Positions 10,572-22,540 of a DNA stretch of 64,000 nt are shown here, in pieces. The stretch comes from Zarea fungicola (Eukaryota > Ascomycota > Sordariomycetes > Hypocreales > Cordycipitaceae): contig FWCC01000256.1 in the NCBI GenBank assembly GCA_900169235.1, forward strand, positions 248,001 through 312,000, given 5' to 3'. The notes beneath the pieces were generated by a model. The model was not told the DNA's origin. It ran no database searches and worked only from the letters and a program-made list of their open reading frames with translations. Position 1 is the stretch's first letter, and the number at the start of each line of letters is the position of its first letter. A program made the translations under genes and the position numbers.

Positions 10572-12570
10572 TTACCCGAGCCCGAGATACTCAAGTTTCC
10601 CGTTAATATGCTCTTGAAGTACTTGATCAATGTTAAACTCTGTATCAAAATTCCAATCCAGCCACTTCTGCACAATAGGCCGCTCTAGCAGCCACTGTCG
10701 ACAGAAAGGCGTCTGGTATATTTCGCAATCTTCCACAAGGGGTTGGAGCATGTTTATCGTTCTTGACCAACGCGCGGTCCTCAGAATAGTGTATCCTCTT
10801 TCTTCGATGAATTGAGACCCATGAGGGCGTGCATAGTATGCCTCAAAGGTTTGACCGTCGATGTCCGGGATAAGTACAGCAATGATACGTAAATGGGCCG
10901 GCACAAACAGTTTTTCATCGTCAACTGGGCTGGCGGCTTGGTATTCTTGCTCCTGTAGAAGGAGGAGGACTTCCAAGGTCGTAGCGTACGCATCGCTGTG
11001 AAAAACACCCTCCCGGCCAATCATGCGCAGCTCATCAACGATCCAGCGGACCCAGGAGCCCTTTGGACAGCAGCGTCCGACAAGATACAGTAGTGGTGTG
11101 AACCCAATTCTCACCCTCTCGCTGGCCAGTTTGATATCAGCAGATGATTTCTTCGCTGCCATCACGGCCGTCTTTGTGAGCCTCAAGACATCGTAGACGT
11201 GGAAATACGCAGCCAGTTCGATGCTGCCATCCTCGTCTCCCGAGAGCGCCAGAGCCCACAACAGACGAGACTTGTAGAAACTATACAATGCTAGAGCCAG
11301 ACATGTCTCCAGTGACGCATTTTCATTGCACTGTGGGGGAAATGGAAGATTCTCCAGAGCTTCTTCCGAGTATTCTGTCGGATCGAATAACCCGTGGCCA
11401 TTGGCGAGTTTGTCAAAAACGGAGGAATTGATTGCTTTCCATTCATCAAGAGCTTTCAAAAAGGCCGCAATTTTCTCTCTTGTGACGGTATTGAGGTGCG
11501 CAGTATAGACGCACCATGTAATGTGTTTAAGGTCAAGATCCGCGGCGCTGAACTCGAGAAGCCGTTGCAGCATTGTCGAGGAGCACGTGGCCGCAGCCTC
11601 GAACAAGGACGAAGGTACTGCTACCACGGACTTTTCTGCGTTTGAAGGGCTGCTCGGCTCTAGAGCAGTAGGAAAAGGTCTTGACAGACGGCAGATGAGC
11701 TCTAGATCGCGCAGCGACGACTCAAGTGGCACAATAAATGTCTTGACTTGGTGCACACCGTCCAAGTGAAGCTTGTATGAGTAGTGTTGAATGATTTGGG
11801 TATGGCGAATTACAGCAGCAAGATTTCCACAGAAGCACTACTCAGGTTAACTTGCCATGTTGCGTCTTTTATCTACCGCGTTTGATAAAACGTACCTCGA
11901 TGTATGCCATGATGACCAGGACGCCGAGCGCAAGTGGCGTCGGGCCTTCATTTGCCGCCAAGTTGCTTGATAATCCGTCAAGAGCTCTGATATATGTGCG
12001 GATCGCGACTATCTTAGCATCCTGTCCACAGTCTTGGTCGTCTTGGCCCGCTTGCGAGCACAGCAAAGTGGCACGATGCATTGTCCCCAGCGCCACAATT
12101 GCATCCAACACCCATTCCGTCTCCCACGCCGCCTCACACATATAATCCCTCCAGAAATGCAAATTTTTGGGCGGAAAAATGATTGACAGAGTCCGGTAGA
12201 GATATTGGTGATAGCCGAGAATGTCCTGTGCGCGCGAATGCGGGCGCTGTGACGGAGTCGGGTTTACCGGGAGAGCCACCAAGGGCAGCCCATCATCACG
12301 ATGGCCCGTATAACCGCTTTTATTGATTGTTGGTTGACTTGACCCTTTCTGGGGTAATGGTTTATGTTGATTTGCAGTGGCTGCTGACGATGTGGGTGCT
12401 GTTGAATTTCGTCGCGGGTAGCGGACTTGCAACTGTTGCTTCATTGAATAACCTGCGCACTCGACGTTTGCATTTTCGCAGCGTTGACACTGTGGCTTCT
12501 TCTCGTCGCATTTCACGCGCCGGGTGCGACATGTTAAGCAGCCTGTTCTTGTTCTCTTCTTGGCATTCAT
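10572..12570 (-). CDS. Zn2Cys6 transcription factor, 646 aa
   Basis: Two exons: 11896-12570 and 10572-11837. Intron 11838-11895 has a GTACGT donor and AGTAG acceptor. The spliced protein begins MNAKKRTRTGCLTC with a complete binuclear zinc cluster: Cys 11, 14, 21, 28, 31 and 38 in C-x2-C-x6-C-x6-C-x2-C-x6-C spacing. A Ser/Pro-rich linker and a long helical middle/C-terminal region follow (IFPPKNLHFWRDYMCEAAWE, then ALGTMHRATLL), typical of the fungal_trans_2 activator type. It should bind DNA in the nucleus. It lies 2.3 kb from the NmrA-like gene at the left edge of the proposed metabolite cluster, so it may be its regulator, but the position alone does not prove that. Confidence 0.9.
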
Positions 12571-14842
12571 GGTGCGCCATGTACATTGGGCTCAATTGAT
12601 GTCGTATTTTGCGGATTATGTGAGAGCCTCACTATAATAACTGGATCTAATCCGGCCAAAAATTGGCTTTCCCGTCACGTGTTAAGCCTCACTCATATTC
12701 AACAGCACTTGGCTGTATCTTTTCAGCTCCATGAAGTAAATAGTATCCAATATCGAAGAATATTTACTCTGGTTTATCAGTTTGAGTCTTAGTGTCTGCA
12801 GTGCGTGCCTTTTCAATGACCTCTAAATGTGGTTGTATTGTGACACGGAAACAGACCAGCCTAACCTTACAGCATGGGTTGATTTCTGTGAGCGATAGAG
12901 TGTCCTGGTAATGCTGACCAGTTGCTCAACCCAATTGCAGGAGCGACAAAATAAAAAATGACGGTGTTCAAACAAGAATTGAATAAGGCTGGCTGGTTGG
13001 ATAGCTACGAGAACCGAACCGAACAATGAACCAAGCAAATGGCATCCAAGCTGAGCCGGGCTGAGCGAATGCTTGGCCTGCTGTACACACTGAATCTTTC
13101 AAGGAATCTTTTGCCCTCAAACACATTATTAATGTGGTTTATTTGTTGATTTGTCAGAAAAATCCCATTTTCGTACGTTGGATGATTAAATAGATGCTTT
13201 TTGCGGTCTCATCGTTAAGCTATTCAAGTAACTCGCATCCTTCGCTTATCTCGCTTACCTCGGTATGGGCTCGTTGTTCTCCCAGATTCTTGACCTGCTC
13301 AGGGATCAACTTGAACAGATCAACGACACCACCCAAATTTAGTGACTAAATATTTGCAAGTTTCGATAAATAAAATAAATGCATCAATGTCAGGCCAGTA
13401 CTGAGGTACAAACCACGCAATTTTTGCCACGTACTGGCCGTGACCAAGGAGAAAGAAGCAGAATTTCTGCTGATTCCCTCTTCAGTTAACGAATTCTGCA
13501 GTTTAACATCCTAGTTTTCGTCTTTCAATTCCATAATGTCTCCTCTGCCGTTTGCAAAACACCGGGTCTGTTCTAGTATGCCGGCTTCTTCTTTCCCCTG
13601 TGAAATACATACACTTCTGACTCTGCCCAGAATTTACGAGGGGGTCCTCCTCAAAGGTTCGAAGAGTCCACAAGTGTAAGTTATCGGTACCTTGAACCTG
13701 CGATTAGACCTCGCTGGTGATGCACAGCCCGTTGCCGCCAACACCACGATGTACGTGTGCCGAGGGATGCTAATACTCTGCGACACAAACATACAATGTC
13801 TTTATTTTCGGTGCAATTCTAGCCTCTCTGGTCTTTTGGCATCTGGAATTCGGATAGATGGGACATGTCTGGTATAGGGCTTCAGCCATGGCTGTTTTGG
13901 GGTTTTTGAATCTGCACACCACACGCACGTTGTCGTGGTGGGACGCTTGGGGGGAAATTTGCGGATCTTTATGTACGTCCTCTTGGCAACATTTTCAATT
14001 AACTAGGAGTTGATGTTTACTTGAACTAAAATAATACAAGCCAAACAGTGGAGAGAATCATAGTACATCCCCATAGTAGCGAGTTGACTGACATGGAGCA
14101 TTTACACCCATATACGGAGAGCTGGTTCAAGCAGTCAATAGACCCCGTTCAGCACAGAAAGAACATGCAAAATCAATTTTAAAATAAACAGATAGTGAAT
14201 ACTGAAATCGGGACTCTATGTTTTTTTAATGTCTAGAAACATTGCTGCTATGTTTACTGGCTGCCCCATGCTCTGCACCAGCTACATGTTATTCAAATAG
14301 GCTGCACAAGGAAGCCGTGTTCTCGTCGCCTGGATTTACAACTATCCAGGTCGGAAACTCCGGAATATGGCTCAAAACATACTACACATCGTCATCTTGA
14401 TATGGTGCGATTAACTAGGCTCCATTTCATTTGAAATCACCATGCAGCCTACGTTGTAGTTACCGGCAAATGCCATGGTGAAGCATAGTCGGCAGCCTCG
14501 CTTAGATCGCTTAGAAGGATGAGGCTTTCCACGATGCATCCCAAAAACGCCCAATTCCGTCATACTTGGCAATGATTATCAAAAAAAAAGATTTATAATA
14601 CTACGTAGCTGAACACAGCTGTAAACTTAATTACAAATTGATGCATTATTGATGGCAAATTGTGGGAATTAGAGACTGAGCAATCAAGTATAAAGATACA
14701 TCGTGTTCCGGGCACTACGGCACTTCCAACTCGACACGGCAACACTCTACGTTCAATTCAATAACAAGAACGACAGTTAAAAAAGGCTTTCTTCATTTCA
14801 AAAGAAAAACAAACTTTACTAGTTACACTTCTCAAACCTACA
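12571..14842. other. 2.3-kb gene-free stretch left of the metabolite cluster
   Basis: Only short unconvincing ORFs are present on both strands. Composition is AT-richer than the flanking genes. I see no repeat, transposon end or RNA gene. It may hold the upstream control regions of the Zn2Cys6 gene (leftward) and the NmrA-like gene (rightward). Confidence 0.5.
14689..14694 (+). promoter_or_regulatory. TATA box of the NmrA-like gene
   Basis: TATAAA lies 154 bp before the start codon, in the context TATAAAGATACATC. The same 14-mer with one change recurs before the SDR gene at 17727. Confidence 0.5.
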
Positions 14843-15772
14843 ATGTCTACCCAGTCTCAGGCCAGAAAGATTGCCTTCATTGGCGCAAGCGGACAGGTTG
14901 GAAAGCCAACCGTGGATGCTCTGTTGGCCAGCGAAACGGCACATATCATTACTGCCCTGCAGCGACCTGAAGCCAAAAGTACCTTCCCCGCTGGCGTTAT
15001 TGTTAAGAAGGGAGACCTCGAGGATGAGGCTTTTCTTAGCGAAGTCCTCCGCGGCCAGGATGCCTTGGTCCTGATGCCCCCTCTGTCTCACCTTGTCGAG
15101 CTCCAGAAGCCAGCGATCCGTGTCGCTGCCAAGGTCGGCATCCCTTACATCTTCCCTTCCGAGTTTGGTCCCGACCCCTTCGCCACCCAGCTCATCAAGG
15201 ACAACGGTCTTCTCCAGGCCAAAAAGGGCATCCGTGACCTCATCGAGGAGCTCAAGGTCAGCAGCTGGATCTCCATTGCTGTTGGCCCTTGGCTTGACGA
15301 CGGTCTCCGCAAGGGCCTCTGGGGCATCGATGCCAATACCCGCAAGGCCACAATCTATAATGGTGCCAATGTAAAGGTGAGCACCGCGAGCATTCCTCAT
15401 ACAGCAGAGGCGCTCGCCGCCGTGCTCAGCCTGCCCGAGGCCGAGATTGCCAAGTACAAGAATGGCGCCATGTATACGCCCTCGTTTCACCTATCTCAGC
15501 GTGAGCTGCTCAAGGCTGTGCAGCAGGCCAGTGGCACAACGGATGCGGACTGGAATATTGATGTTCGGGAGGTTGCCGACGTGCAGCAGGAATATGAGGC
15601 CAAGATGAAAGCGGGTGACGGTATGGCAGGATACACAAAGTTCTTTGTTACTCACTACCTGGATGCGGGAGCCAACTTTGAGAGCAAGACCAAGGCTGCC
15701 GAGCTCCAGAGGCTAGCACAGTTGGGCTTGGGTACAGAGAGCCTGGAAGCTGTAATCAAGACCACCATGTAA
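14843..15772 (+). CDS. NmrA-like NAD(P)-binding reductase (atypical SDR), 309 aa
   Basis: Intronless; starts at the ATG at 14843 (MSTQSQARKIAFIGASGQVGKP). The GASGQVGKP motif at residues 14-22 is the G-x-x-G-x-x-G dinucleotide-binding loop of atypical short-chain dehydrogenases. FPSEFGPDPF and the later helical domain match the NmrA/isoflavone-reductase-like group (PF05368/PF13460). Members are NADPH-dependent reductases of aromatic or phenolic compounds, or redox sensors without catalysis. The conserved Lys of isoflavone reductases is plausible (K144-K145) but not certain. It is the leftmost enzyme gene of the 14.8-29.4 kb cluster and carries a TATA context shared with the SDR gene. Confidence 0.88.
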   Translation: MSTQSQARKIAFIGASGQVGKPTVDALLASETAHIITALQRPEAKSTFPAGVIVKKGDLEDEAFLSEVLRGQDALVLMPPLSHLVELQKPAIRVAAKVGIPYIFPSEFGPDPFATQLIKDNGLLQAKKGIRDLIEELKVSSWISIAVGPWLDDGLRKGLWGIDANTRKATIYNGANVKVSTASIPHTAEALAAVLSLPEAEIAKYKNGAMYTPSFHLSQRELLKAVQQASGTTDADWNIDVREVADVQQEYEAKMKAGDGMAGYTKFFVTHYLDAGANFESKTKAAELQRLAQLGLGTESLEAVIKTTM

Positions 15773-16190
15773 TGAGGTGGATTACATGATTAATTAGTTA
15801 GCCAAGTTGGTTCTTTGTGCATTAGTTGTTTCGGGTCCAATAGTCATGTAAATACTCTTGTTAGAATGGAACTATATTTAATCCAACCTCGGTTCTTCAT
15901 TCTGCAAGTTGCAAGTGCCCATAATAGCTGATTAGAGTTGAGTGTGTGTGGGCGTTAGGCGCACTTGTAGCGCTGATGTCAGATCCGCTGGCAGCAGACA
16001 TGACTCTGCCGTGACTTTCTCGCTATTTGATGCGTAGCACCCCATCGAACTCATCAACCTCACAGGTTTCATCAACTTCATCAATTATAAAAATACACTG
16101 TTCAAATTTAAGAGATTTATTATCCGCACACTCGCTGCATTGGCTGGCGCCTTGGCCATCCAACGACTTGTAGAGCAGATAATTATTGCA
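15773..16190. other. Spacer with TATA box before the first bZIP/AT-hook gene
   Basis: A TATAAA at 16086-16091 sits 105 bp before the start codon at 16191. Nothing else is recognised. Confidence 0.5.
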
Positions 16191-17181
16191 ATGCTACCCA
16201 ATTCAGACATGGATTTCACATTCACCGAAGCCACTCTCAGCCCACGTTCACAGAGAACACTAAAAAATCGGCTTTATCAAAGAGCCCTAAGTATGCTCAA
16301 CAACTTCATTGCTCGGCCGCATCGGGTCAGTCAACCTTCAAGGATATCAGGACTAACCCAGTGAGACAGGAGAACGCAAGCTTGCAAATGAATTGGCCAA
16401 AGGGATAGTTCGTCGCCCGCGGGGTCGTCCCAAGGGTTCACGCACAAGTAGAGTCAACCGCTGTCATGCCACGGTTTCCCATGAAGGCGGTGAATCAAGA
16501 CATCATTGCCCCTGTAGCGACTCTGCGGGCGAAAACAAGAAGCGAAGGGTCAGTCCAGTCTGTCATTCGGAGAATCACTGTTTTTTATGCGAGGTGGATG
16601 GTTCCGCATGCCTTGAGTTCCTCAACAGACTTGACCAGCTGGTGAGCCGCGGAGCGCTCCCGGGCCACCCTCTATCCGACACGCTCCAATCTCTCACTCA
16701 ATATAACCTTTTAAGGGCCTTAATGAGCAACATGGCTGATATTGGCCTCTCAGTGTTCTCCCTCAAAGAGTGTGACAGGTTGTCGCCATTTAGTGATACC
16801 TTCATGGACCTGTGCCTGGTGCCACAAAGTTTACGTCCCACTACATTGCAGCGGACGGTGGCGCACCACCCATGGATAGATATATTCCCCATTCCGGCGT
16901 TGAGAGACGCCATGTTGATACATCAAGGTAAATACGATGCAGCGAAACTCTGCAGCGATATCACCGGCAAATGTGGGACAGACTACGCTGGGGAAGTTGG
17001 GCTTGTCGTCTGGCGTGAACCTTCGGACCCAGAGGGATGGGAAGTGAAGGAATCATTTGCCAAAAATTGGTCCTGGTTGCTTGAGGGCTGCGGCGAGCTG
17101 AAGACATCGACGAATTATTGGCGTTCGCTGAGGGGCGATCCTCCGCTATTTTCTACCGGGACAGAAAAGCATGCTGAATGA
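16191..17181 (+). CDS. Basic-region/AT-hook/DUF3425 transcription factor, 303 aa
   Basis: Two exons: 16191-16290 and 16370-17181. The intron (GTATGC, GACTAAC, ACAG) was inferred because it joins the basic region QRTLKNRLYQRAL to RERKLANELAKG in frame. Residues 21-34 match the basic half of a fungal bZIP (N-x7-R type). No leucine heptads follow; instead residues 48-55 are RRPRGRPK, an AT-hook core. The C-terminal half is the DUF3425 domain of fungal bZIP regulators, including HHPWIDIFPIPALRDAM, GEVGLVVW and the terminal NYWRSLRG. It is a clear paralogue of the gene at 19177, on the other side of the SDR. It is probably a nuclear regulator, perhaps pathway-specific. An alternative start is the ATG at 16209. 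Confidence 0.8.
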
Positions 17182-17821
17182 GGCATTGTTAAACTATTAA
17201 TACCACTCTGTTTGTTGACCAACTTTCGATTTCGGCCCGATTCTTTGTTGGCGCACTTCTGTGTAAATGGCCTATTTGGCTTATAATTTACATCTGCTTG
17301 GGCGTGCACTGAGAATGGCTGGTGCCCAGTTTATATCGCCATTCCCCGGACACTTAATGTGAATTCAGATATATTCTTTCCGGGTTTAACGAAAGCTAAC
17401 TCCAGAAATTCGGACAAAATCTTTAGCAAATATGGAGATAGATAGTTCATCTCCAATCTTGCTTTGCCCATAGCATATAGACTTCGACGTTTCACTTGAG
17501 TGCATTCGGATGTCATGATCCCCACCCGATGACCAAATTTCCATACCACGTTCAAACCGTACGTTGCAAAGGCCATACATTCACTGCCTTGATTCATTTT
17601 CCACAGCAGGACTTAACGGAATCAAGCGGATATACATCTACTGCGTGATACGTAGCGAGTTTCAAGTCTCAATCGCGGTGTTCATGGATATCACATAATG
17701 CGTCGCCGGGTGACCTCCTTAAAGCATATAAAGATGCATCTCTCCTCCAAAAGGTTTTGTTCGTTCAAAATAAATGCCGCATGAATTCTATATCTTCGCA
17801 ACCCATCTACACATCAAAATT
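17182..17821. other. Spacer before the SDR gene
   Basis: The spacer contains the TATA box at 17727 and no convincing ORF. Confidence 0.5.
17727..17732 (+). promoter_or_regulatory. TATA box of the SDR gene
   Basis: TATAAA lies 95 bp before the SDR start codon, in the context TATAAAGATGCATC. This is nearly identical to the NmrA-like gene promoter at 14689. Confidence 0.5.
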
Positions 17822-18828
17822 ATGGCATCCATCCTACCACTTGCAGGCAAGACAGCCTTGGTGACTGGTGGCATTCGAGGCATTGGCCGAGGCATCTCTC
17901 TAGAGCTTGCGAGGCGAGGAGCCAACGTTGCCATGGTTTACGCCAATGCCTCGAGAAGCGAAACGGCAATGCATGCTGTCGAGGAGATTGTTGCACTCAA
18001 ATCCGGTGCCAAGGCGGTAAGCATTCTGGCTGACTTGGCACGGACCGAGAACCATGAGAAAATCATCCAGGAGACACTACAGGCGTTTGATACTAAAACA
18101 ATTGATATCATCGGTAAGCTCGCTATTTCCATCTTCGACATTCTGCATTTGGGTCTACTTTGCAATTAACGTGCTTCCTACAGTGCACAATGCTGCCATC
18201 GGTATCCCAGTCTCGACGGAGCAAACCACCGAAGAGCTGTTTGATCAGACCATGGCTACAAACGTTCGCGGTCCGTTTTTTCTCACGCGCGCGTCGCTTC
18301 CGTACATACCAGAGGGTGGACGAGTTATCCTCATTTCATCCATTGCTGCACGCCGATTTTCCTTTGGCATGGCTCAAACTGCATACGCCATCAGTAAGGC
18401 TGCGGTGGAGGGCATGGTCCGAAGCTGGGCCGTCGAAGTATGCGGCAAGCTCTTATCCCCGAAGTCATTGGATGATGCGCAAATATTGACTTGAAATAGT
18501 TCGGACACTCAAAAGGCGTAACTGTCAATGGTAAGTCTAGATTGGCATCCCTCCCAGGCGGCCTTGTATTGTACGAACACCTGATTGACAAAGTCTAATC
18601 TTATGCGTAGCACTCTCCGTTGGTTTTGTGGAAACTGAGTTGGTGCAAAACCTGAGCCCTGAAAAGCTCGAAGTCTACCGTGAGGAAAATGCCAGGGTTA
18701 CAGCTGCCGCTCCCAGGGCTGGCACACCCGATGACATTGCTCAGATTGTGGGTTTTATTGCAGGTGAGGGGTCTCGCTGGGTGACAGGAAGTACTATCTC
18801 AGCGAATGGTGGCAAGTATCCCATCTAA
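17822..18828 (+). CDS. Short-chain dehydrogenase/reductase, 264 aa, four exons
   Basis: Exons 17822-18113, 18184-18437, 18500-18530 and 18611-18828. The third exon is only 31 nt and is needed to join WAVE to FGHSKGVTVN and then ALSVGFVETEL. Classical SDR motifs are intact: cofactor loop TGGIRGIG (residues 15-22), HNAAIG at 99-104 in place of NNAG, catalytic Ser in ISSIAAR (near 149) and Y165-x3-K169 in YAISK. The protein resembles fungal ketoreductases of the versicolorin/trihydroxynaphthalene reductase and 3-oxoacyl-ACP reductase type, using NAD(P)H. The substrate is unknown. It lies between the two paralogous bZIP/AT-hook genes and is probably a tailoring enzyme of the cluster. Confidence 0.9.
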
Positions 18829-19176
18829 AAAGCTAGTCATACTTACAAGTATCTAATACCACACTGTTTTTTCAATGTTTTTCATTAGCTAGAAGTGGTG
18901 ATGCGTAGTAATGCAAGCACATCAGCATGTTATCCTAGACGTAGTTTCAGCCTTCAACTACACAATACAGAGTACAGATGCCGTGTCAGCTTTCAGAATA
19001 TCATCTGTTCAGGCTAATTGGGGGATAAATCTGTCATCGTGTGGGTCAAGGATGCTGAAATGTTAAGTCCGAGTAAAGATTCTCCGCCATTCTAGGGTTA
19101 GCGCTGGATGTAAGTCGTCCGCGTATAAAGTGTCCTATCTGTTCGTCCCGGAGGATCCCCGTTCATCTTCAAAACC
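18829..19176. other. Spacer with TATA box before the second bZIP/AT-hook gene
   Basis: TATAAA at 19124-19129 is 53 bp before the start codon. No other feature is seen. Confidence 0.5.
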
Positions 19177-20078
19177 ATGGCGGAGACCAACAACAGGCCT
19201 GTAAAGTGCACACAGAACGATGTAGCAGACCCTCCGTCTCGCCGGAGACTCCAAAATAAAAATAACCAAAGAGCGGCCCGTAAGTTCTACTGTGCCGTCA
19301 TATACAGACTCGCTGTATTCTCACCCACTTTTCAGGCCGACGAAAGTTGATACAAGACGCGATTCAGGGTATTCAGCGCCGTCCACGCGGCCGACCCAAA
19401 GTTTTGCAACCATCAAGCTCAAATGCAAGCAGCGCCACTGCATCAGCTATTACCCCATCCAACACCTCGCTGGTCTCCACAGACCGATGGTCATTTTGCA
19501 ACGTGACTTCAACCCATGGTCTTGCTCTCGTGGGGTGTGTGGGCGATAGGTTCAAATATGGCCTCACACATGAGTACCCGACCGCGGACCTCTTGTTGTC
19601 CCTTACTCAACTCAATGTACTGCGTGCCATGCTTCGAAATCTCTCATGCCTCAATCTAAGCATGGAAGCTATCAAAGACACAAACAGGGTGTCTTCGTTC
19701 AACCTTACAGGTCCTTCGGAGAATGCAACTGAGCAACTGCCTTCTGGCTTGGTTCCAACAGCGCTGCAAAAGTCAACGTCCCACCACCCATGGATAGATC
19801 CATTCCCATTCCCCGAGTTTCGGGATGCGCTCCTGCAGTATGATGTGTCCTATGATGATGTCGAACTTTGCAATGACTTTATTGGGCTGTGCGGACCGTC
19901 GAGTTCAGGTGAAGTGGGAATGATTGTCTGGGGCGACCCAGGCGACCCCAGTGGCTGGGAGATGACGGAGAAGTTTGCACGGAAATGGCTATGGCTTTTT
20001 TTTGGTTGTCGAGACTTGCTGATTGCCACAAATTACTGGCGGGAACTGCGTGGGGAGAAGAAACTTTTCATGCTGTAA
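19177..20078 (+). CDS. Basic-region/AT-hook/DUF3425 transcription factor, paralogue, 281 aa
   Basis: Two exons: 19177-19279 and 19336-20078 (intron GTAAGT to TTTCAG). The basic region RRRLQNKNNQRAARRK is split by the intron at almost the same place as in the paralogue at 16191. An AT-hook core RRPRGRPK again falls at residues 48-55. No leucine zipper follows. The DUF3425 half contains TSHHPWIDPFPFPEFRDAL, GEVGMIVW and ATNYWRELRG. The shared intron position, AT-hook position and C-terminal domain show a duplication around the SDR gene. The two have diverged widely in the linker, so the event is not recent. Likely a DNA-binding regulator; target unknown. Confidence 0.84.
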
Positions 20079-20416
20079 CTGTAATGGCAAGGGTGGCCGG
20101 AAACGATGGGGGAGCTGAGAATCTTCAGCCAGCAAGAGTTTGGATCTCCGACTCTGCCTAGCGAGAAATTCGATGAACTTTTTCGTCGTCTTCCCCCAAC
20201 ATTACATAGAGTGCGGCTTTCGAAGATAAGCCTCGGCTTCGCGTCAATCAATTTGCATAATATCCCCCAGTGTAGCTTGGGTCGGTCAGAATGCGACAAA
20301 TGATAATCAAAGCTATGTAACTCTATTGAACCAAGACAATTGAATATTCACTTCTATTTAATCCCAAAAATGTTCAATGGCCCTTTGGCTACAGCAAAGT
20401 TGTAGGCAGGCGATCT
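20079..20416. other. Convergent spacer
   Basis: The spacer lies between the ends of the second bZIP gene and the FAD oxidase. It holds only chance ORFs. Confidence 0.5.
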
Positions 20417-21868
20417 TCATCCGACGAGGTTTGGGATGGCATTTGCAAATACACCATGAGGATCATACCGCTGCTTTAACGCTTTTAACTCTGCCAACTT
20501 ATCCTTATAAACTGCATGAAGGTCCAGTACATCAGGTGATGTCATAGGGAGATATGTCTGTTTCAGTGCATCCTCTAACCCGCTCAGATCGCGTCGAGCT
20601 CCTTCAGCCCAGGCAGCCGCGGGGGCAGCCGTGTCTTGGTCCAATGCGACACCCAAAATTTCGACCACAATTTGAGGTTCTCGATATGGGCAAACTGATA
20701 CGGGTACATCTTGCGAGATCGATGGGCTGTCCGCTCTGAGGATGTGCATGAGGAGACCACCAACACTGCTGGTGGGTAGCTTGGTCGCCAGCGTCGCCAA
20801 GGTGGCAATGACATTTGGGGAAAATCGTTGAAGAGATACAGTTTCGGTCCGGCCAGAGACTTCTTTCGGAAGCATTGAGGTCTGCAAATCTATTTGCGTG
20901 GCTGGGTCGGTGCTCAGTGTCAAAGGCTGCGGCGGTCCGGGCATAGTAAGCATTGGTGCGAGAGAGGCGACGCGTTCAATCCAGAGTTGAGACTCATCGC
21001 AAGCAGGCCCGTTCCAAATGATTCCGCATATCATGGTTACACCTAGGCCAGGGATAGAGAGGATAGATGGTGCCACAGAAAGCTGTCGCGGCAACTTGCC
21101 TCCGTTTGACTCTAGCAAAGCTTCGTATCCTGAGAGGAAAGTCGTGACGGCTTTCTCAAGATTGCTGGAATCGAACAACAATTGACCAGCTTGGATCTGA
21201 AATACGCTGTAAACCATCAATTTTATTTAGTTGCCCGAGGTTGTGTGACTTACTCCTTCCGTATGATGAACCTTGACGATAAGTTCCACGACAATGCCTA
21301 GACATCCGCCACCACCTCGGAAGCCTTTTAGCAGCTGCTCGTCGGCCTGGACAATTTTGCCCTCGGCATTTACAACTCTGGCACCGGTTATTTGATCAGC
21401 GCCCAGTCCATAATACTGGCTGTAGGGTCCAAATCCACCCACGAGACTCCATCCCGTGAAGCCGACAGCACCACAAGAGCCAATCGGTGCCTGGAGGCCC
21501 TCCACGCGTAGAGCATTGGCAACCTGAGATGCAGTCGCACCACCGCCGATACAGGCAGACTTTTTATCGGCGGCTACTTGAACAGAGTTTAGGTTACGCA
21601 GGTCGATGCTGACCGCATCACGACTGGTAAATCTTCCAAACATGTCGTGGCCGCCGCCGCGAACTACCAGGGCCACGCCGCGTGCGATGCATTCCGAAAC
21701 AATTGTAGCAACTTGCTTGCCATTAGTAGGCAGCGCAACAAGCCTCGGCGTGTTATCTCTATGGGTGCCAGAAAAGCTGCCAAGGGCGGTGACGAATTCA
21801 GGGTCGTCTTGGAGGAGAATGGGTATTCCGCATTGTCGAAGTCGATCCTCCAAAGTCAAGTCGGCCAT
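20417..21868 (-). CDS. FAD-linked oxidase, berberine-bridge type, predicted bicovalent flavin, 464 aa
   Basis: Two exons: 21254-21868 and 20417-21196, intron 21197-21253 (GTAAGT to TTTCAG; a nearer AG would break the frame). The PCMH-type FAD domain shows VVRGGGHDMFGRF with H74, the site of 8-alpha-histidyl flavin. GSCGAVGFTG carries C132 at the place where berberine-bridge-like enzymes form a second, cysteinyl bond. The C-terminus has the BBE signature YKDKLAELKALKQRYDPHGVF. These oxidases are often secreted, but no signal peptide is seen here, so it is probably intracellular. They catalyse O2-dependent oxidations and ring closures in natural-product pathways. The gene looks intact and belongs to the cluster by position. 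Confidence 0.9.
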
Positions 21869-22540
21869 CTTGATCGCCGAATGATTTTAATCAAGTTTAT
21901 TCTATACATGAGGAACTCAAAGGAGAAATATGGCGATGCATGAAGCTGATTTATACCTTGAGTCTTGGTCGTGACAGCAGCCAGTTGCCCACCTACTTAG
22001 TGGCGGCTCTTTATTATCAGCAGCTAAAAGCCGAGAAGCTGGGGCTACCCGCTAACAAAAATATGTCAAATAAAACTGGAGAAGAGGGCGTCCATCTGTT
22101 TGCCGAAATAGGGAAGGTTTTGGGAGCCGTACGTGCTGTGGTTCCGTAAACCTTATTTCGGTTGTGGAAAATGATGACATGTTTTTTTAGCTGACATATT
22201 TTCCTACTCGGCAATTCGAGATCCAGGGTCCTCCCACAATTCCGATGACCACGTCATCCAGTCTCGAACTGCAACGGCTTATTGCTTCAAATCTATAGTT
22301 GGCGGTCTGTCTAATAAAGGGTAACTAGTTAAGTGCTCGTGCAACCAGATACCACTGCTTGAAGACGTGTCAACCGTGCATTTATTTGTCTTTATTTATT
22401 TATAAGCATATCATAGACTCTCTATATCCACAACGGTATATAGCCTATGGATGCTGATTCGAAGTGAGGCGCGGGGCCGCTATGGCAACGTCTTGTTATG
22501 GGCGGGATGCCTCGACCAGTGCACCGCTTGGATTTAATTC
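21869..22540. other. Spacer between FAD oxidase and the dead adenylation gene
   Basis: Nothing coding is supported. A carrier-protein domain would be expected right after the adenylation remnant (just below 22541), but no trace of one could be read. Confidence 0.45.
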
